Assembly (NCBI RefSeq): GCF_013240295.1
Contig: NZ_JABETK010000002.1
Location: 1,736,001-1,800,000 of the forward strand
Length of the DNA stretch: 64,000 nucleotides
Source: Neoaquamicrobium sediminum
GTDB taxonomy: Bacteria; Pseudomonadota; Alphaproteobacteria; Rhizobiales; Rhizobiaceae
Direction: 5' to 3'
Positions 38,000-47,299 of the stretch are shown here, piece after piece (position 1 is the stretch's first letter; each line of letters opens with the position of its first letter). The notes below the pieces were generated by a model. It was not told the DNA's origin and did not search any database. It was given only the letters and a program-made list of their open reading frames with translations. A program made the translations under genes and the position numbers.

Positions 38000-38907
38000 T
38001 GGCACGCGTCGGCGAGGCCGCACCCCCGGTCGCGGCTCGCGACGCCCTCGCCCGCGCCCGACTGCGCGCTTCACTGGTGCCCGACCTGCTGGTCGAGGCC
38101 CGCCGCGTCGTCAACACTGTGATCGCCGGCTGGCACGGCCGCCGCAAGCGCGGCATCGGCGAGAATTTCTGGCAGTTCCGCCCCTATGTCGAAGGCGAGA
38201 CGATGTCGCGCATCGACTGGCGGCGTTCCGCCCGAGACGACCATGTCTACGTCCGCGACAAGGAATGGGAGGCTGCTCACACCGTGTGGCTGTGGGCCGA
38301 CCCCTCGCCGTCCATGCTCTACCAGTCGCGCGGTGCTTCGGTGTCCAAGGAATCGCGTGCGCTCGTCCTGATTCTGGCCTTGGCGGAGCTGCTCTCGCGC
38401 AGCGGCGAGCGCATCGCATGGCCCGGTCTCAGCGATCCGTTCACGGCGCGTAACGGCGCCGAACGGCTGGCCTCCTACCTGCTTCACGCCGGCGAGTTGC
38501 CTGCGCGGCCCAATCTTTCGCAATTGCGCCGGTTCAGCGACATCGTCGTTGCCGGCGATTTTCTCGATCCGGTCGAAGAAACGTTTGAATGGCTCGATCC
38601 GCTGGCCCAGCGCGGCGTACGCGCGCATCTGATCGAGATCAGCGATCCGGCCGAAGAAAGCTTTCCCTATTCCGGCCGCACCGAATTCACCGATCCTGAA
38701 ACCGGCCAGAAGCTGACGGCCGGCCGCGCCGAAACGCTTGCGGAGGACTACCGCCGCCTCTACACGGCGCGCCGGCAGGAACTCGCAAGCCGCTGCGCCA
38801 AGCTCGGCTGGAGCTACACGGTCAATCATACGGATCGGCTCGCCTCGGACGCGCTGGTCAAGGTTCACATGGCGATGACCGCCGATGTCGGGCATGGAGG
38901 CCGCTGA
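37999..38907 (+). CDS. DUF58 domain protein (MoxR partner)
   Basis: 302 residues. The DUF58 signature is FWQFRPYVEGETMSRIDWRRSARDDHVYVRDKEWE at about 55-90, followed by VWLWADPSPSM, a degenerate VWA/MIDAS-like start (DxSxS reads DPSPSM). It is soluble. DUF58 genes almost always lie next to moxR and the products are thought to be its targets. It starts and ends with 1-bp TGATG overlaps, so it is translated with both neighbours. Confidence 0.92.
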   Translation: MARVGEAAPPVAARDALARARLRASLVPDLLVEARRVVNTVIAGWHGRRKRGIGENFWQFRPYVEGETMSRIDWRRSARDDHVYVRDKEWEAAHTVWLWADPSPSMLYQSRGASVSKESRALVLILALAELLSRSGERIAWPGLSDPFTARNGAERLASYLLHAGELPARPNLSQLRRFSDIVVAGDFLDPVEETFEWLDPLAQRGVRAHLIEISDPAEESFPYSGRTEFTDPETGQKLTAGRAETLAEDYRRLYTARRQELASRCAKLGWSYTVNHTDRLASDALVKVHMAMTADVGHGGR

Positions 38908-41732
38908 TGGGTTGGCTCCCGATTTCGTTCGGCTTTCCCGCCATTCTGTTCGGGCTTCTCGCCCTGCCCGTGATCTGGTGGCTGCTGCGCCTGACGCCGC
39001 CGAAGCCGCAGACCGAGACCTTCCCGCCTCTGCGCATCCTCGCGCGCGTGATGCGCAAGGAGGAAACGCCGCACCAGAGCCCGTGGTGGCTGACACTGTT
39101 GCGGCTGCTGATGGCGGCGCTGGTGATCTTCGCGCTCGCAGACCCGGTATTCAACGCCCGCGAGGCAACACCGGCAAGCGGTGGCGCCACCGCGATCGTG
39201 ATCGACAATGGCTGGGCGAGCGCGCCCGACTGGGAGGTTCGCGTCGCCACGGCCGAGCGCCTGATCGACGACGCGAACGATGCCGGGCAGCCGGTCGTCC
39301 TCGCCTTCACCGCCGAGCAGACCAACACGGAGATCGGCCCGTTCGATGCCGCCACGGCGCGTGAGCGGCTCGCGGCGGCAGAGCCCCGCCCGGTGCCGGT
39401 CGACCGGCTCGCAATGTTCACGCGCGTGGCGCAGGCGCTGGAGGCCGTGCCGGACGCGACCGTAGCCATGCTTTCGGACGGGCTCGCGACCGACGGCGAC
39501 GAAGCCGCATTCCAAGCGCTGCTTGCAGGCAGCACGGGCCAGCTCGTCTGGATCGAACCGAACGAACTGGCCATGATCGGCGTACGCGAAAGCGACAACC
39601 TCGCCGACGCCTTCACGTTCAGCGCCGTGCGCAGCACAACCGACGCGTTGCCGCGCCAGGCGACGGCAGCCGCGTTCGACGATCGCGGCCGCCGCATCGC
39701 CGAGACGACACTGTCCTTCGGCGCCGGAGAAACCGAGGCACAGGGACAGTTTCGCGTGCCGTTCGAACTGCGCAACGACTTCGTTTCGATTGTCGTCGAC
39801 GGGCAGAACCAGGCCGCGTCGGTCTATCTGCTCGATGAAAATTCCCGCCGGCGCCGCGTCGGCCTGATTTCGCAGGCCGAAGCCGACGCCGCGCAGCCGC
39901 TTCTGTCGCCGCTCTATTACATCCGCCGTGCGCTGGAGCCGTTTTCCGATCTGGTTGAGCCATCGAGCACCGACCTGAATGAGGCGATCCCGGAAATCCT
40001 CGAGCAACGCCCGGCCATGATCGTCATGGCCGATGTCGGCACGCTGCCCGATACGGCCCGCGAGCGCCTCGTCGAGTGGATGAACGAAGGCGGCACGCTC
40101 GTCCGCTTCGCGGGCTCTCGCCTCGCTGCTGCCGGCAATGACGAGGAACTGCTGCCGGTCCGGCTGCGCACCGGCGAGCGCGCGCTGGGCGGCGCCCTTT
40201 CATGGACCGAGCCGCAGCCGGTGACAGAGTTTCCGCCCACCGGGCCGTTCGCGGATCTCGCGCCACCGACCGAAGTGACCGTCTCGCGGCAGGTGTTGGC
40301 CGAGCCGACCGCCGACATCGTTGAGCGCACCTGGGCGAACCTTGCCGACGGCACACCGTTGATAACGGGCGCGCCGCGCGGCGAAGGCACGCTGGTTCTG
40401 TTCCACGTCACGCCCGAGGCGACGTGGTCGAGCCTGCCGATCTCCGGTTCCTTTGTCGAGATTTTGCGCCGCATCGTGCAGCTTTCGCGAAACCAGGGCC
40501 GCATCGATGCATCCGGCGAGGGTGCAGCCGGTTCGCTCGCGCCCTACCGCATGATCTCCGCCGACGGCCAGCTTGTGCCGCCGGGACCCGAGGCACGTCC
40601 GCTGGAGCCCGGTCAACGGCCTGCCGTCACCATCGAGAATCCGCCCGGCTTCTACGGCACCGAAGAAGGCGTGGTCGCGCACAATCTGCTGACGCCCGAT
40701 GCTACCTTCAGCCCCATCGAGCGCCCTGAGACCGGCCTGCCCGTCACCACAGCCGCCTATGCGTTCGACGAGGCGGTCGACCTGAAGGGACCGCTGATCG
40801 CCGCCGCGCTCGCCCTGATGCTGCTCGACACGCTTGCCGTATTCTGGATGGGCGGAATATTCGCGCGCAGGTCCGGACTGCGGCCTGGTCCAGCCCAGAC
40901 GGCTAGCCTTGTCGTGGCCGCGCTCGCCGGCGGCCTCGTCTTCCTGCCGGCAAACGCCGACGCGCAGGATGCCCAGCCCGACGACGAGGCAGCAATCGCC
41001 GCGATCTCGCAGACGCGCATCGCCTATGTCGTCACCGGCAACGGTTCGGTAGACGCGGTCAGCCGCGCCGGCCTGCAGGGCCTGACGCGCTATCTGGTCG
41101 AGAAGACGGCGCTCGAACCGGCCGATCCGGCCGGCGTCGACATTGAGACCGACGAACTCGCCTTCTACCCGCTGATCTACTGGCCCGTCGACGAGACGGC
41201 GGCGATGCCTTCCGAGGCGGCGCTGGCGCGCGTCGACGCCTATATGCGCGAAGGCGGCACGGTGCTGTTCGACACGCGCGACCAGTATTCGAATGGGTTC
41301 GGTGCAAACGCCGCGAGCCCTTCCACGCGGCGGCTGCGCGATATCCTGGCAAACATGAACGTGCCACCGCTGGAGCCGGTGCCACAGGACCACGTGCTGA
41401 CCAAGACCTTCTTCATCATGCCGGATTTCCCCGGACGCTTCGCCGGTGGCCCGCTCTGGGTCGAAGCCTCGTTTGATGCGGCGAACCCCGACAACAGGCC
41501 GGTGCGGACCGGCGATGGCGTCTCGCCGATCATGATCACTGCCAACGATTTCGCTGGCGCCTGGGCGATCGACTCCTCCGGCGCACCCATGTTCCCGACC
41601 GTACCGGCGGACCCGATGCAGCGCGTCTATGCCTACCGGGCCGGCGTCAACATCATGATGTACATGCTCACCGGCAACTACAAATCCGATCAGGTGCACG
41701 TGCCGATCCTTCTCGAACGGCTGGGGCAGTAA
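38907..41732 (+). CDS. BatA-N/DUF4159 large membrane protein
   Basis: 941 residues. The N-terminal BatA-type double helix is FPAILFGLLALPVIWWLL and WWLTLLRLLMAALVIFALADPVF, followed by a VWA-like domain starting ATAIVIDNGW, in which the MIDAS serines are not conserved. After a long extracytoplasmic region there are helices near residues 628-645 and 665-690. The C-terminal DUF4159 domain (about 700-940) contains TRIAYVVTGNGSVD, FYPLIYWPVDE and GGTVLFDTRDQ. Probably an envelope component serviced by the MoxR/DUF58 pair. Coupled to DUF58 by a 1-bp overlap. Confidence 0.88.
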   Translation: MGWLPISFGFPAILFGLLALPVIWWLLRLTPPKPQTETFPPLRILARVMRKEETPHQSPWWLTLLRLLMAALVIFALADPVFNAREATPASGGATAIVIDNGWASAPDWEVRVATAERLIDDANDAGQPVVLAFTAEQTNTEIGPFDAATARERLAAAEPRPVPVDRLAMFTRVAQALEAVPDATVAMLSDGLATDGDEAAFQALLAGSTGQLVWIEPNELAMIGVRESDNLADAFTFSAVRSTTDALPRQATAAAFDDRGRRIAETTLSFGAGETEAQGQFRVPFELRNDFVSIVVDGQNQAASVYLLDENSRRRRVGLISQAEADAAQPLLSPLYYIRRALEPFSDLVEPSSTDLNEAIPEILEQRPAMIVMADVGTLPDTARERLVEWMNEGGTLVRFAGSRLAAAGNDEELLPVRLRTGERALGGALSWTEPQPVTEFPPTGPFADLAPPTEVTVSRQVLAEPTADIVERTWANLADGTPLITGAPRGEGTLVLFHVTPEATWSSLPISGSFVEILRRIVQLSRNQGRIDASGEGAAGSLAPYRMISADGQLVPPGPEARPLEPGQRPAVTIENPPGFYGTEEGVVAHNLLTPDATFSPIERPETGLPVTTAAYAFDEAVDLKGPLIAAALALMLLDTLAVFWMGGIFARRSGLRPGPAQTASLVVAALAGGLVFLPANADAQDAQPDDEAAIAAISQTRIAYVVTGNGSVDAVSRAGLQGLTRYLVEKTALEPADPAGVDIETDELAFYPLIYWPVDETAAMPSEAALARVDAYMREGGTVLFDTRDQYSNGFGANAASPSTRRLRDILANMNVPPLEPVPQDHVLTKTFFIMPDFPGRFAGGPLWVEASFDAANPDNRPVRTGDGVSPIMITANDFAGAWAIDSSGAPMFPTVPADPMQRVYAYRAGVNIMMYMLTGNYKSDQVHVPILLERLGQ

Positions 41733-41793
41733 CGATGACCCTTTCCGCGCCCTGCTCTTTCGCGCCAGCCGATGATGCACAGGCGGGCACCGC

Positions 41794-43866
41794 ATGAACT
41801 GGTCGCTCTCCTTCGAGCCGCTCGTGTCATGGGGCTGGATGGCGGCGATCCTGCTCCCGGTGGCCGTGCTTGCCATCGTTGGCCTCGCGCTGCGACAGCG
41901 CGGAGCGTTGCTGCGGCTTGCCGCCTTTGCGGCGCTGGCCATCGCCTTGCTCAACCCTGTGCTGCTGGACGAGGAACGCGATCCGCTGCAAAGCGTCGTC
42001 GCTCTCGTGGTCGACCGCAGCCAGAGCCAGGACATCGGTGACCGCGCGGAGACGACGGAGGCCGCTGTCGAAACGTTGCAGGCGCGCCTTGCGCGTTTCC
42101 CGCAATTCGACTTGCGGGTGGTGGAGGCCGGGCGCGCAAGCGCTGCTGACGACCGCACGCAGACGCGACTTTTCGGCGCTCTCGACAACGCATTCCGCGA
42201 CGTGCCGCCGTCGCGGGTCGCTGGCGCGATCATGATCACCGACGGGCAGGTCCACGACGTGCCTGCGCAGGTCGATGAATCGGGTGCGCCGCTGCACGTG
42301 CTCGTCACCGGCGAAGAGGACGAGTTCGACCGCCGCATCCGGTTCGAGCGCGCGCCGCGCTTCGGCATCGTAGGGCGGCCTGTGGACCTGACCTACCGCG
42401 TCGTGACCACTGGGGACGAAGAAGGGCTGATCGACGTCCGGGTGCTGGTCAATGGCGAGATCGTTTCGGTGGAGCAGGCGATCATCGGCCAGGACATGCC
42501 GCTGGAGCTGATCGTCCCGAACGCCGGCAAGAACATCGTGGAACTGGTGATCGACACGGCACCGGGCGAGCTCACCGACACCAACAATCGCGCCATCGCC
42601 ATGCTTGACGGCATTCGCGAAAACCTGCGCGTGCTGCTCGTCTCCGGCGAGCCGCATGCCGGCGAGCGCACCTGGCGGAACCTGCTCAAGTCCGACACTT
42701 CGGTCGACCTGATCCATTTCACCATCCTGCGCCCGCCGGAGAAGCAGGACGGAACGCCGATCAATGAACTCTCACTGATCGCCTTCCCGACTCGCGAGCT
42801 GTTCGTCGAGCGCATCAACGACTTCGACCTGATCATCTTCGACCGCTACCAGCACCGCGACGTGCTGCCGATCCTCTATTACGACTACATCGCCGAATAT
42901 GTGGAAAATGGCGGCGCGCTGCTGATCGCAGCCGGCCCCGAATATGCCGGCAACCAGTCCATCGCGCGTACACCGCTGATGTCTGCACTTCCCGCGATGC
43001 CCACCGGCACGGTTGTCGAGCAGGGCTTCTATCCGCGCCTGACAGACATTGGCCAGCGCCATCCGGTGACGCGCGGGCTCGAGGGTTCGGCCGCCGAGCC
43101 GCCGCAATGGAGCCGCTGGTTCCGGCAGATCGACATCCAGTCCCCCGAGGGCGAGGTCGTCATGAACGGTGCCGGCGACCGCCCGCTGCTCGTGCTCAAC
43201 CGGCGCGGCGAAGGACGCGTCGGCATGCTGTTGTCCGACCAGGGCTGGCTGTGGGCGCGCGGCTTCGAGGGCGGCGGCCCGCACGTATCGCTCTATCGGC
43301 GCATGGCGCACTGGCTGATGAAAGAGCCGGAGCTGGAGGAAGAGCGCCTCACCGCCTCCGGCCGCGGCATGACGCTCGACATCACCCGTCAGACCATGAG
43401 CGACGATCCGGGACCCGCGACGGTCGTCTCTCCGTCCGGCCAGTCGATCGACGTGACGCTTGAACCGTCGACGCCGGGCCAGTTCACCGGCAGCGTCGAG
43501 ACCGACGAGATCGGCCTCTACCAGATCGGCAATGGCGATCTGACGACGCTTGCCCATGTCGGCCCGGTCAACGCGCCGGAATTCCAGGATACGGTGTCGA
43601 CGACCGAGGTGCTGCGGCCTGCTTCGGAAGCATCGGGCGGTAGCGTGAGGCGTCTGGCGGCAACGCTTGCCGGCGGCGTATCCGTGCCCAATGTCGTGCC
43701 GGTTCGCGCGGGCGGCGAGGCTTCGGGCCGCGACTGGATCGGCCTGCGCACCACCAATGACAGCGTGTTGCGCTCCGTCAGCCGCGTGCCTCTGTTCGCC
43801 GGCTTCTTCGGCCTCGCCCTGCTGCTGATGGCGCTGGGCGCGATGTGGTATCGGGAAGGAAGGTAA
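41794..43866 (+). CDS. Membrane protein with glutamine-amidotransferase-like domain
   Basis: 690 residues. Two N-terminal helices (about 10-32 and 36-54), a VWA-like strand VVALVVDRSQSQDIGDRA (the DxSxS MIDAS is intact here, DRSQS), beta-rich middle domains, then a class I glutamine-amidotransferase-like domain without the catalytic Cys (LRVLLVSGEPHAGERTWRNLL; FDLIIFDRYQHRDVLP; GGALLIAAGPEYAG). A final anchor is at about 665-685. The start follows a 61-bp gap after the DUF4159 gene. It is the fourth gene of the moxR cluster, and such proteins accompany it throughout Rhizobiales. Confidence 0.85.
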   Translation: MNWSLSFEPLVSWGWMAAILLPVAVLAIVGLALRQRGALLRLAAFAALAIALLNPVLLDEERDPLQSVVALVVDRSQSQDIGDRAETTEAAVETLQARLARFPQFDLRVVEAGRASAADDRTQTRLFGALDNAFRDVPPSRVAGAIMITDGQVHDVPAQVDESGAPLHVLVTGEEDEFDRRIRFERAPRFGIVGRPVDLTYRVVTTGDEEGLIDVRVLVNGEIVSVEQAIIGQDMPLELIVPNAGKNIVELVIDTAPGELTDTNNRAIAMLDGIRENLRVLLVSGEPHAGERTWRNLLKSDTSVDLIHFTILRPPEKQDGTPINELSLIAFPTRELFVERINDFDLIIFDRYQHRDVLPILYYDYIAEYVENGGALLIAAGPEYAGNQSIARTPLMSALPAMPTGTVVEQGFYPRLTDIGQRHPVTRGLEGSAAEPPQWSRWFRQIDIQSPEGEVVMNGAGDRPLLVLNRRGEGRVGMLLSDQGWLWARGFEGGGPHVSLYRRMAHWLMKEPELEEERLTASGRGMTLDITRQTMSDDPGPATVVSPSGQSIDVTLEPSTPGQFTGSVETDEIGLYQIGNGDLTTLAHVGPVNAPEFQDTVSTTEVLRPASEASGGSVRRLAATLAGGVSVPNVVPVRAGGEASGRDWIGLRTTNDSVLRSVSRVPLFAGFFGLALLLMALGAMWYREGR

Positions 43867-43876
43867 GTAATCAGGT

Positions 43877-43945
43877 GAGTAGGGCATTAAGGCAGTAGGC
43901 AGCCGGACATATTGCCCTACTGCCCTATTCCCTTATTCCACTACT
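43877..43945. repeat. Short degenerate repeat with inverted arms
   Basis: AGTAGGGCA and its exact reverse complement TGCCCTACT flank the centre. The right side continues as back-to-back 7-8-mers of the type TGCCCTA/TTCCCTTA/TTCCACTA. Similar CCCTA-type tandem patterns are scattered in rhizobial intergenic DNA. The repeat runs into the stop codon of the GNAT gene. Confidence 0.65.
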
Positions 43946-44492
43946 CCGCCGCCTTCAGCCTCTTACGCTCGACGGGCCCGCTGGCAGCGGCAGTGCCCGC
44001 ATGCCCCACCTCCCCAGCAAACCCTGCCAGTGCACCCGACTTCAGTTGCGCCGCCAGCAGCCGCCTCGGATCGACCGGCCGCGGCATGATGAGCTGGCCG
44101 TTCGGCACCACCACGTCGAAGCCCAGCGGGGCGTAGTATGGCGCGTCGCCGACGAGTATGACGAGGCCCCAGCCGTCCTTGCCTGCCGCCTCCAGCGCGA
44201 TCGCGACAAGCTTCTTGCCGATGCCCAGATTCTTGTAGGCCGGCCGCACCGCCAGCGGCCCGAGCAGCAGCGCGGTGGCACCACCGGCCGCGATCGGCGT
44301 CATGCGCACCGATGCTACGACCTTGCCGTCCACGAGCCCGACGAAGGACAGGTCGCGCCGGTGCGGCCCGCCCTCGCGGATCTTGTAGGCAGCGCGCGCG
44401 AAGCGACCCGGCCCGAAGGCTTCCGCGTTGATGTCTTCGATTTCGGGGTCGTGCGCGGCAAGTTCCTGCGCGTAGGCGACGTCAAGGCTCAT
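43941..44492 (-). CDS. GNAT-family N-acetyltransferase
   Basis: 183 residues. The GNAT core is intact: FVGLVDGKVVASVRMTPI (beta strands), LLLGPLAVRPAYKNLGIGKKLVAIALEAA (acetyl-CoA loop, Q/RxxGxG/A reads KNLGIG), and GLVILVGDAPYYAPLGFDVV. The C-terminal Ala/Gly-rich tail is not part of the fold. This subgroup resembles YhbS-type acetyltransferases; the substrate is unknown. A single gene, convergent with the moxR cluster. Confidence 0.88.
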   Translation of the reverse strand: MSLDVAYAQELAAHDPEIEDINAEAFGPGRFARAAYKIREGGPHRRDLSFVGLVDGKVVASVRMTPIAAGGATALLLGPLAVRPAYKNLGIGKKLVAIALEAAGKDGWGLVILVGDAPYYAPLGFDVVVPNGQLIMPRPVDPRRLLAAQLKSGALAGFAGEVGHAGTAAASGPVERKRLKAAE

Positions 44493-44767
44493 GGTCGTAT
44501 CCTGTTTGCAAGCGTGAGAACGGTTGATGCGGCAAGCGCCGCCAACGCCCCTGGGGGCGTTCAGCCAATTCGTCGTCGCTCGAAACGGATCGTGGTCACG
44601 GCAGTCTCCTCCGCCCGGATAGTCCGGACGAAATTTCCGCTAGCACCAAAACCGCCGGTCCGCAATCGCAGATTCTCACGCGTGGTGACGAACTGTTCAT
44701 CGCCCGGCGCATTTCCCGGAGGTGGGCACGTGCCTAGATTGGAAGGAACACAGCAAGGAGCAATGCA

Positions 44768-45754
44768 ATGGGACGTCTCGTCGACGGTATCTGGAAAGAC
44801 GAATGGTACGACACGGGCAGCGACGGCAAGTTCAAGCGCTCCGAGTCCCAGTTCCGTGACTGGATTACGGTCGACGGCAAGCCGGCGGAAGGTCGCGAAC
44901 GAGGCTTCAAGGCGGAGCCCGGTCGCTATCACCTCTACGTTTCCTATGCCTGCCCATGGGCCCACCGCACACTTGTCTACCGCAAGCTGAAGAAGCTCGA
45001 GGACGTCATCTCCGTCGACGTCGTGCATCATTTCATGGGTGAAAACGGCTGGACCTTCGTGGAGGAAGACGGTGCCACAGGCGACACGCTCTACGGCAGC
45101 GAGTTCCTGCACCAGATCTACACCCGGGCCGACCCGACCTATTCCGGCCGCGTGACGGTGCCGGTGCTGTGGGACAAGAAAGAACAGACGATCGTTTCCA
45201 ACGAGTCGTCCGAAATCATCCGTATGCTCAATTCAGCCTTCGACGCGTGGGGCGACGCGTCGGTCGATCTCTCGCCGGCACATCTGCGGCGGGAGATCGA
45301 CGCAGTCAACGACCGCGTCTATCCGGCGATCAACAACGGCGTCTACCGCGCGGGCTTCGCCACCACGCAGGGCGCTTACGAAGAAGCTTTCGACGAACTA
45401 TTCGACGCGCTCGACGATATGGAGCAGCGCCTCGCCCGCAGCCGCTATCTGGTCGGCGACAAGACAACGGAAGCGGACTGGCGGCTTTTCACGACCCTGA
45501 TCCGCTTCGATGCGGTCTATTATTCGCACTTCAAGTGCAACCTCCGGCAGATCCGCGACTACCCGAACCTGTCAAACTATCTGCGCGATCTCTATCAGGT
45601 GCCGGGCATCGCTAGCACGGTCAACATGCTGCACATCAAGGCGCATTATTATGCGAGCCATGAAACCGTGAACCCGACGCGCATCGTGCCAAAGGGCCCG
45701 GAACTCGACTTCACCGCGCCGCACGACCGCAACCGGTTCAGGAAAGCAGCCTGA
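44768..45754 (+). CDS. yqjG: Glutathionyl-hydroquinone reductase (GST Xi class)
   Basis: 328 residues. The catalytic motif CPWAHRTLVYRKLKKLE (Cys at about 58) is that of Xi-class GSTs, followed by VPVLWDKKEQTIVSNESSEIIRMLN and the C-terminal helical domain with TEADWRLFTTLIRFDAVYYSHFKCN, all diagnostic. These enzymes use glutathione to reduce glutathionyl-hydroquinones, keeping quinone catabolites in the reduced form. AAGGAG before the ATG supports the start. Monocistronic; upstream lies a 275-bp gap with no gene seen. Confidence 0.93.
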   Translation: MGRLVDGIWKDEWYDTGSDGKFKRSESQFRDWITVDGKPAEGRERGFKAEPGRYHLYVSYACPWAHRTLVYRKLKKLEDVISVDVVHHFMGENGWTFVEEDGATGDTLYGSEFLHQIYTRADPTYSGRVTVPVLWDKKEQTIVSNESSEIIRMLNSAFDAWGDASVDLSPAHLRREIDAVNDRVYPAINNGVYRAGFATTQGAYEEAFDELFDALDDMEQRLARSRYLVGDKTTEADWRLFTTLIRFDAVYYSHFKCNLRQIRDYPNLSNYLRDLYQVPGIASTVNMLHIKAHYYASHETVNPTRIVPKGPELDFTAPHDRNRFRKAA

Positions 45755-45763
45755 GGAGCCTGC

Positions 45764-45786
45764 CGGCGGCTACCAGTAAGCCGCCG
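45764..45786. terminator. Hairpin between convergent genes
   Basis: CGGCGGCT (45764-45771) pairs with AGCCGCCG (45779-45786) around a 7-nt loop, between the reductase stop and the last codons of the Nudix gene. It may end both transcripts; there is no long T tract. Confidence 0.4.
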
Positions 45787-46266
45787 TTGGTTCGCCTGCG
45801 AACAGCTCCGCAATGCGCCGGCGTGTCGCCGGCGTCGTTTCCTCCGGCAGGGCATCGATCGGGAAGAAGCCCGCTTCGGCGACTTCGGCATCCGGCTTCT
45901 TCGGCGCCGTCTGTCGATAATCCGTAATGAGATACACCGCGACATGATCGCGCCGGCTCGATTGTCTGTTGAAGTGAAGAGACTTCAGAACGGGCATCGA
46001 GAGCAGCTCGATATTGGCTTCTTCCACCAGTTCGCGCCCCAGCGACTCAAGCGCCGTCTCTCCGGCCTCCACCCCCCGCCGGGAAAATGCCAGCCCGGCA
46101 CATAGGTGTGGCGCACGAGAAAAACGGCATTGTTGCCGGCGTCATGGATGACCCCGCGCACCCCGAACGTCATCGGTCGGCGCAGCAGGAACCAAGCGTG
46201 AAAAAGCCGTCCACGCAGCCGTGCCCATACGCGTTGGCGCATGAATGGAGGTTCGTCGTCGCTCAC
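45770..46266 (-). CDS. Nudix hydrolase, frameshifted
   Basis: The first frame gives VRGVIHDAGNNAVFLVRHTYVPGWHFPGGG and the second EAGETALESLGRELVEEANIEL. Together they form the Nudix box G-x5-E-x7-RELVEEA. The shift is in the run of six C (plus strand) 46072-46077. A seventh C gives FPGGGVEAGETA and a 165-residue protein. The start is GTG at 46266, with GGAGG 7 nt upstream, preferred to a frame extension to 46347. This is the general MutT/Nudix type; the substrate is unknown. Divergent from the phosphoesterase gene. Confidence 0.82.
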
Positions 46267-46376
46267 CGGCAAGCCTCCGAGATATTTGGAGACAGGTGCG
46301 GCATCCCGGCGCGGCAGATCCGCTTTTCGCCGAAATGCGGTTCCCACACTTCGCGCTCATGCTCTAAAGAATAAGG

Positions 46377-47279
46377 ATGTTCAGGCTTGCACATCTTTCC
46401 GACATCCATCTCGGCCCCCTGCCCGACCTAGCCTATCGCGACCTCGTCTCCAAGCGGATAACGGGCTACATCAACTGGCGCCGCCATCGGCGCTCCAACC
46501 TGCACGAAGGCATCATCGACGCCATTGTCGCCGACCTCAAGGCTGCGGAACCCGACCACATCGCCGTCTCGGGAGACCTTATGAACCTCGCCCTGAGTGG
46601 CGAGGTAGAGCTCTCCCGCCTCTGGCTCGAGGCGTTGGGCGCGCCTGACAAGGTATCGGTTGTGCCCGGCAACCACGACGCCTACGTGCCCGGCGCGCTC
46701 GACAAGGCCTGCGCTGCCTGGGGTCCGTGGATGCATGGCGATGGCATGGAGGAGCCGGCCCGGCGCGGCGCGTTCCCTTTCATGCGCGTACGTGGAACTG
46801 TCGCCGTGATCGGCGTCTCGTCGGCACGCGCGACCGCGCCGTTCATGGCAAGCGGCTTCTTCGGCGACGGCCAGGCGGAACGGCTGGGGCGACTGCTCGA
46901 CGAGGCCGACGCCCAAGGCTTGTGCCGTGTCATCATCATCCATCATCCGCCGGTGCGCGGCGCAGACCCCGCTCACAAGCGGCTGCTCGGCATCGGCCGC
47001 TTCCAGAAGGTGATGCGCAAGCATGGGGCGGAACTCGTGCTGCACGGTCATACGCACCTGCCGACCACGCACCGCATCGAGGGGCACAAGCGCGACATTC
47101 CTGTCGTGGGCGTTGCCGCGGCCGGCCAGGCGCCGAAGGGCAAGCGCCCGCCCGGGCAGTACAATCTGTTCGAGATCGGCGGCGATGCCGGAACGTGGCG
47201 CATAGCCCTGACGCGCAGGGGACTTTCGGACGACGGTACGAAGGTCCAGACGATCAAGACCGAGTTGCTGGCGGAGTAG
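46377..47279 (+). CDS. Metallophosphoesterase
   Basis: 300 residues. The calcineurin-like metal site is complete: LAHLSDIHLG (DxH), HIAVSGDLMN (GD), VVPGNHDAYVPG (GNHD), IIIHHPPV (H) and LVLHGHTHLPT (GHxH). These coordinate two metals and cleave phosphomonoesters or diesters. It is related to Icc/cAMP phosphodiesterase-like proteins but the substrate is unproven. Cytoplasmic with no signal peptide. AAGG directly precedes the ATG at 46377. Convergent with the gene at 47300. Confidence 0.9.
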   Translation: MFRLAHLSDIHLGPLPDLAYRDLVSKRITGYINWRRHRRSNLHEGIIDAIVADLKAAEPDHIAVSGDLMNLALSGEVELSRLWLEALGAPDKVSVVPGNHDAYVPGALDKACAAWGPWMHGDGMEEPARRGAFPFMRVRGTVAVIGVSSARATAPFMASGFFGDGQAERLGRLLDEADAQGLCRVIIIHHPPVRGADPAHKRLLGIGRFQKVMRKHGAELVLHGHTHLPTTHRIEGHKRDIPVVGVAAAGQAPKGKRPPGQYNLFEIGGDAGTWRIALTRRGLSDDGTKVQTIKTELLAE

Positions 47280-47299
47280 CGCGCTCCCCGCATCCAAAG

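Noticed and set aside
40200..42368. Minus-strand frame of 722 codons across the DUF4159 and next gene
   Set aside because: Antisense of two well-supported genes in GC-rich DNA; the composition is Arg/Ser/His-rich and shows no domain.
45731..45740. AACCGGTTCA near the end of the hydroquinone reductase gene as a fourth LacI site
   Set aside because: Incomplete palindrome inside coding codons (NRF), far from any promoter; chance match.
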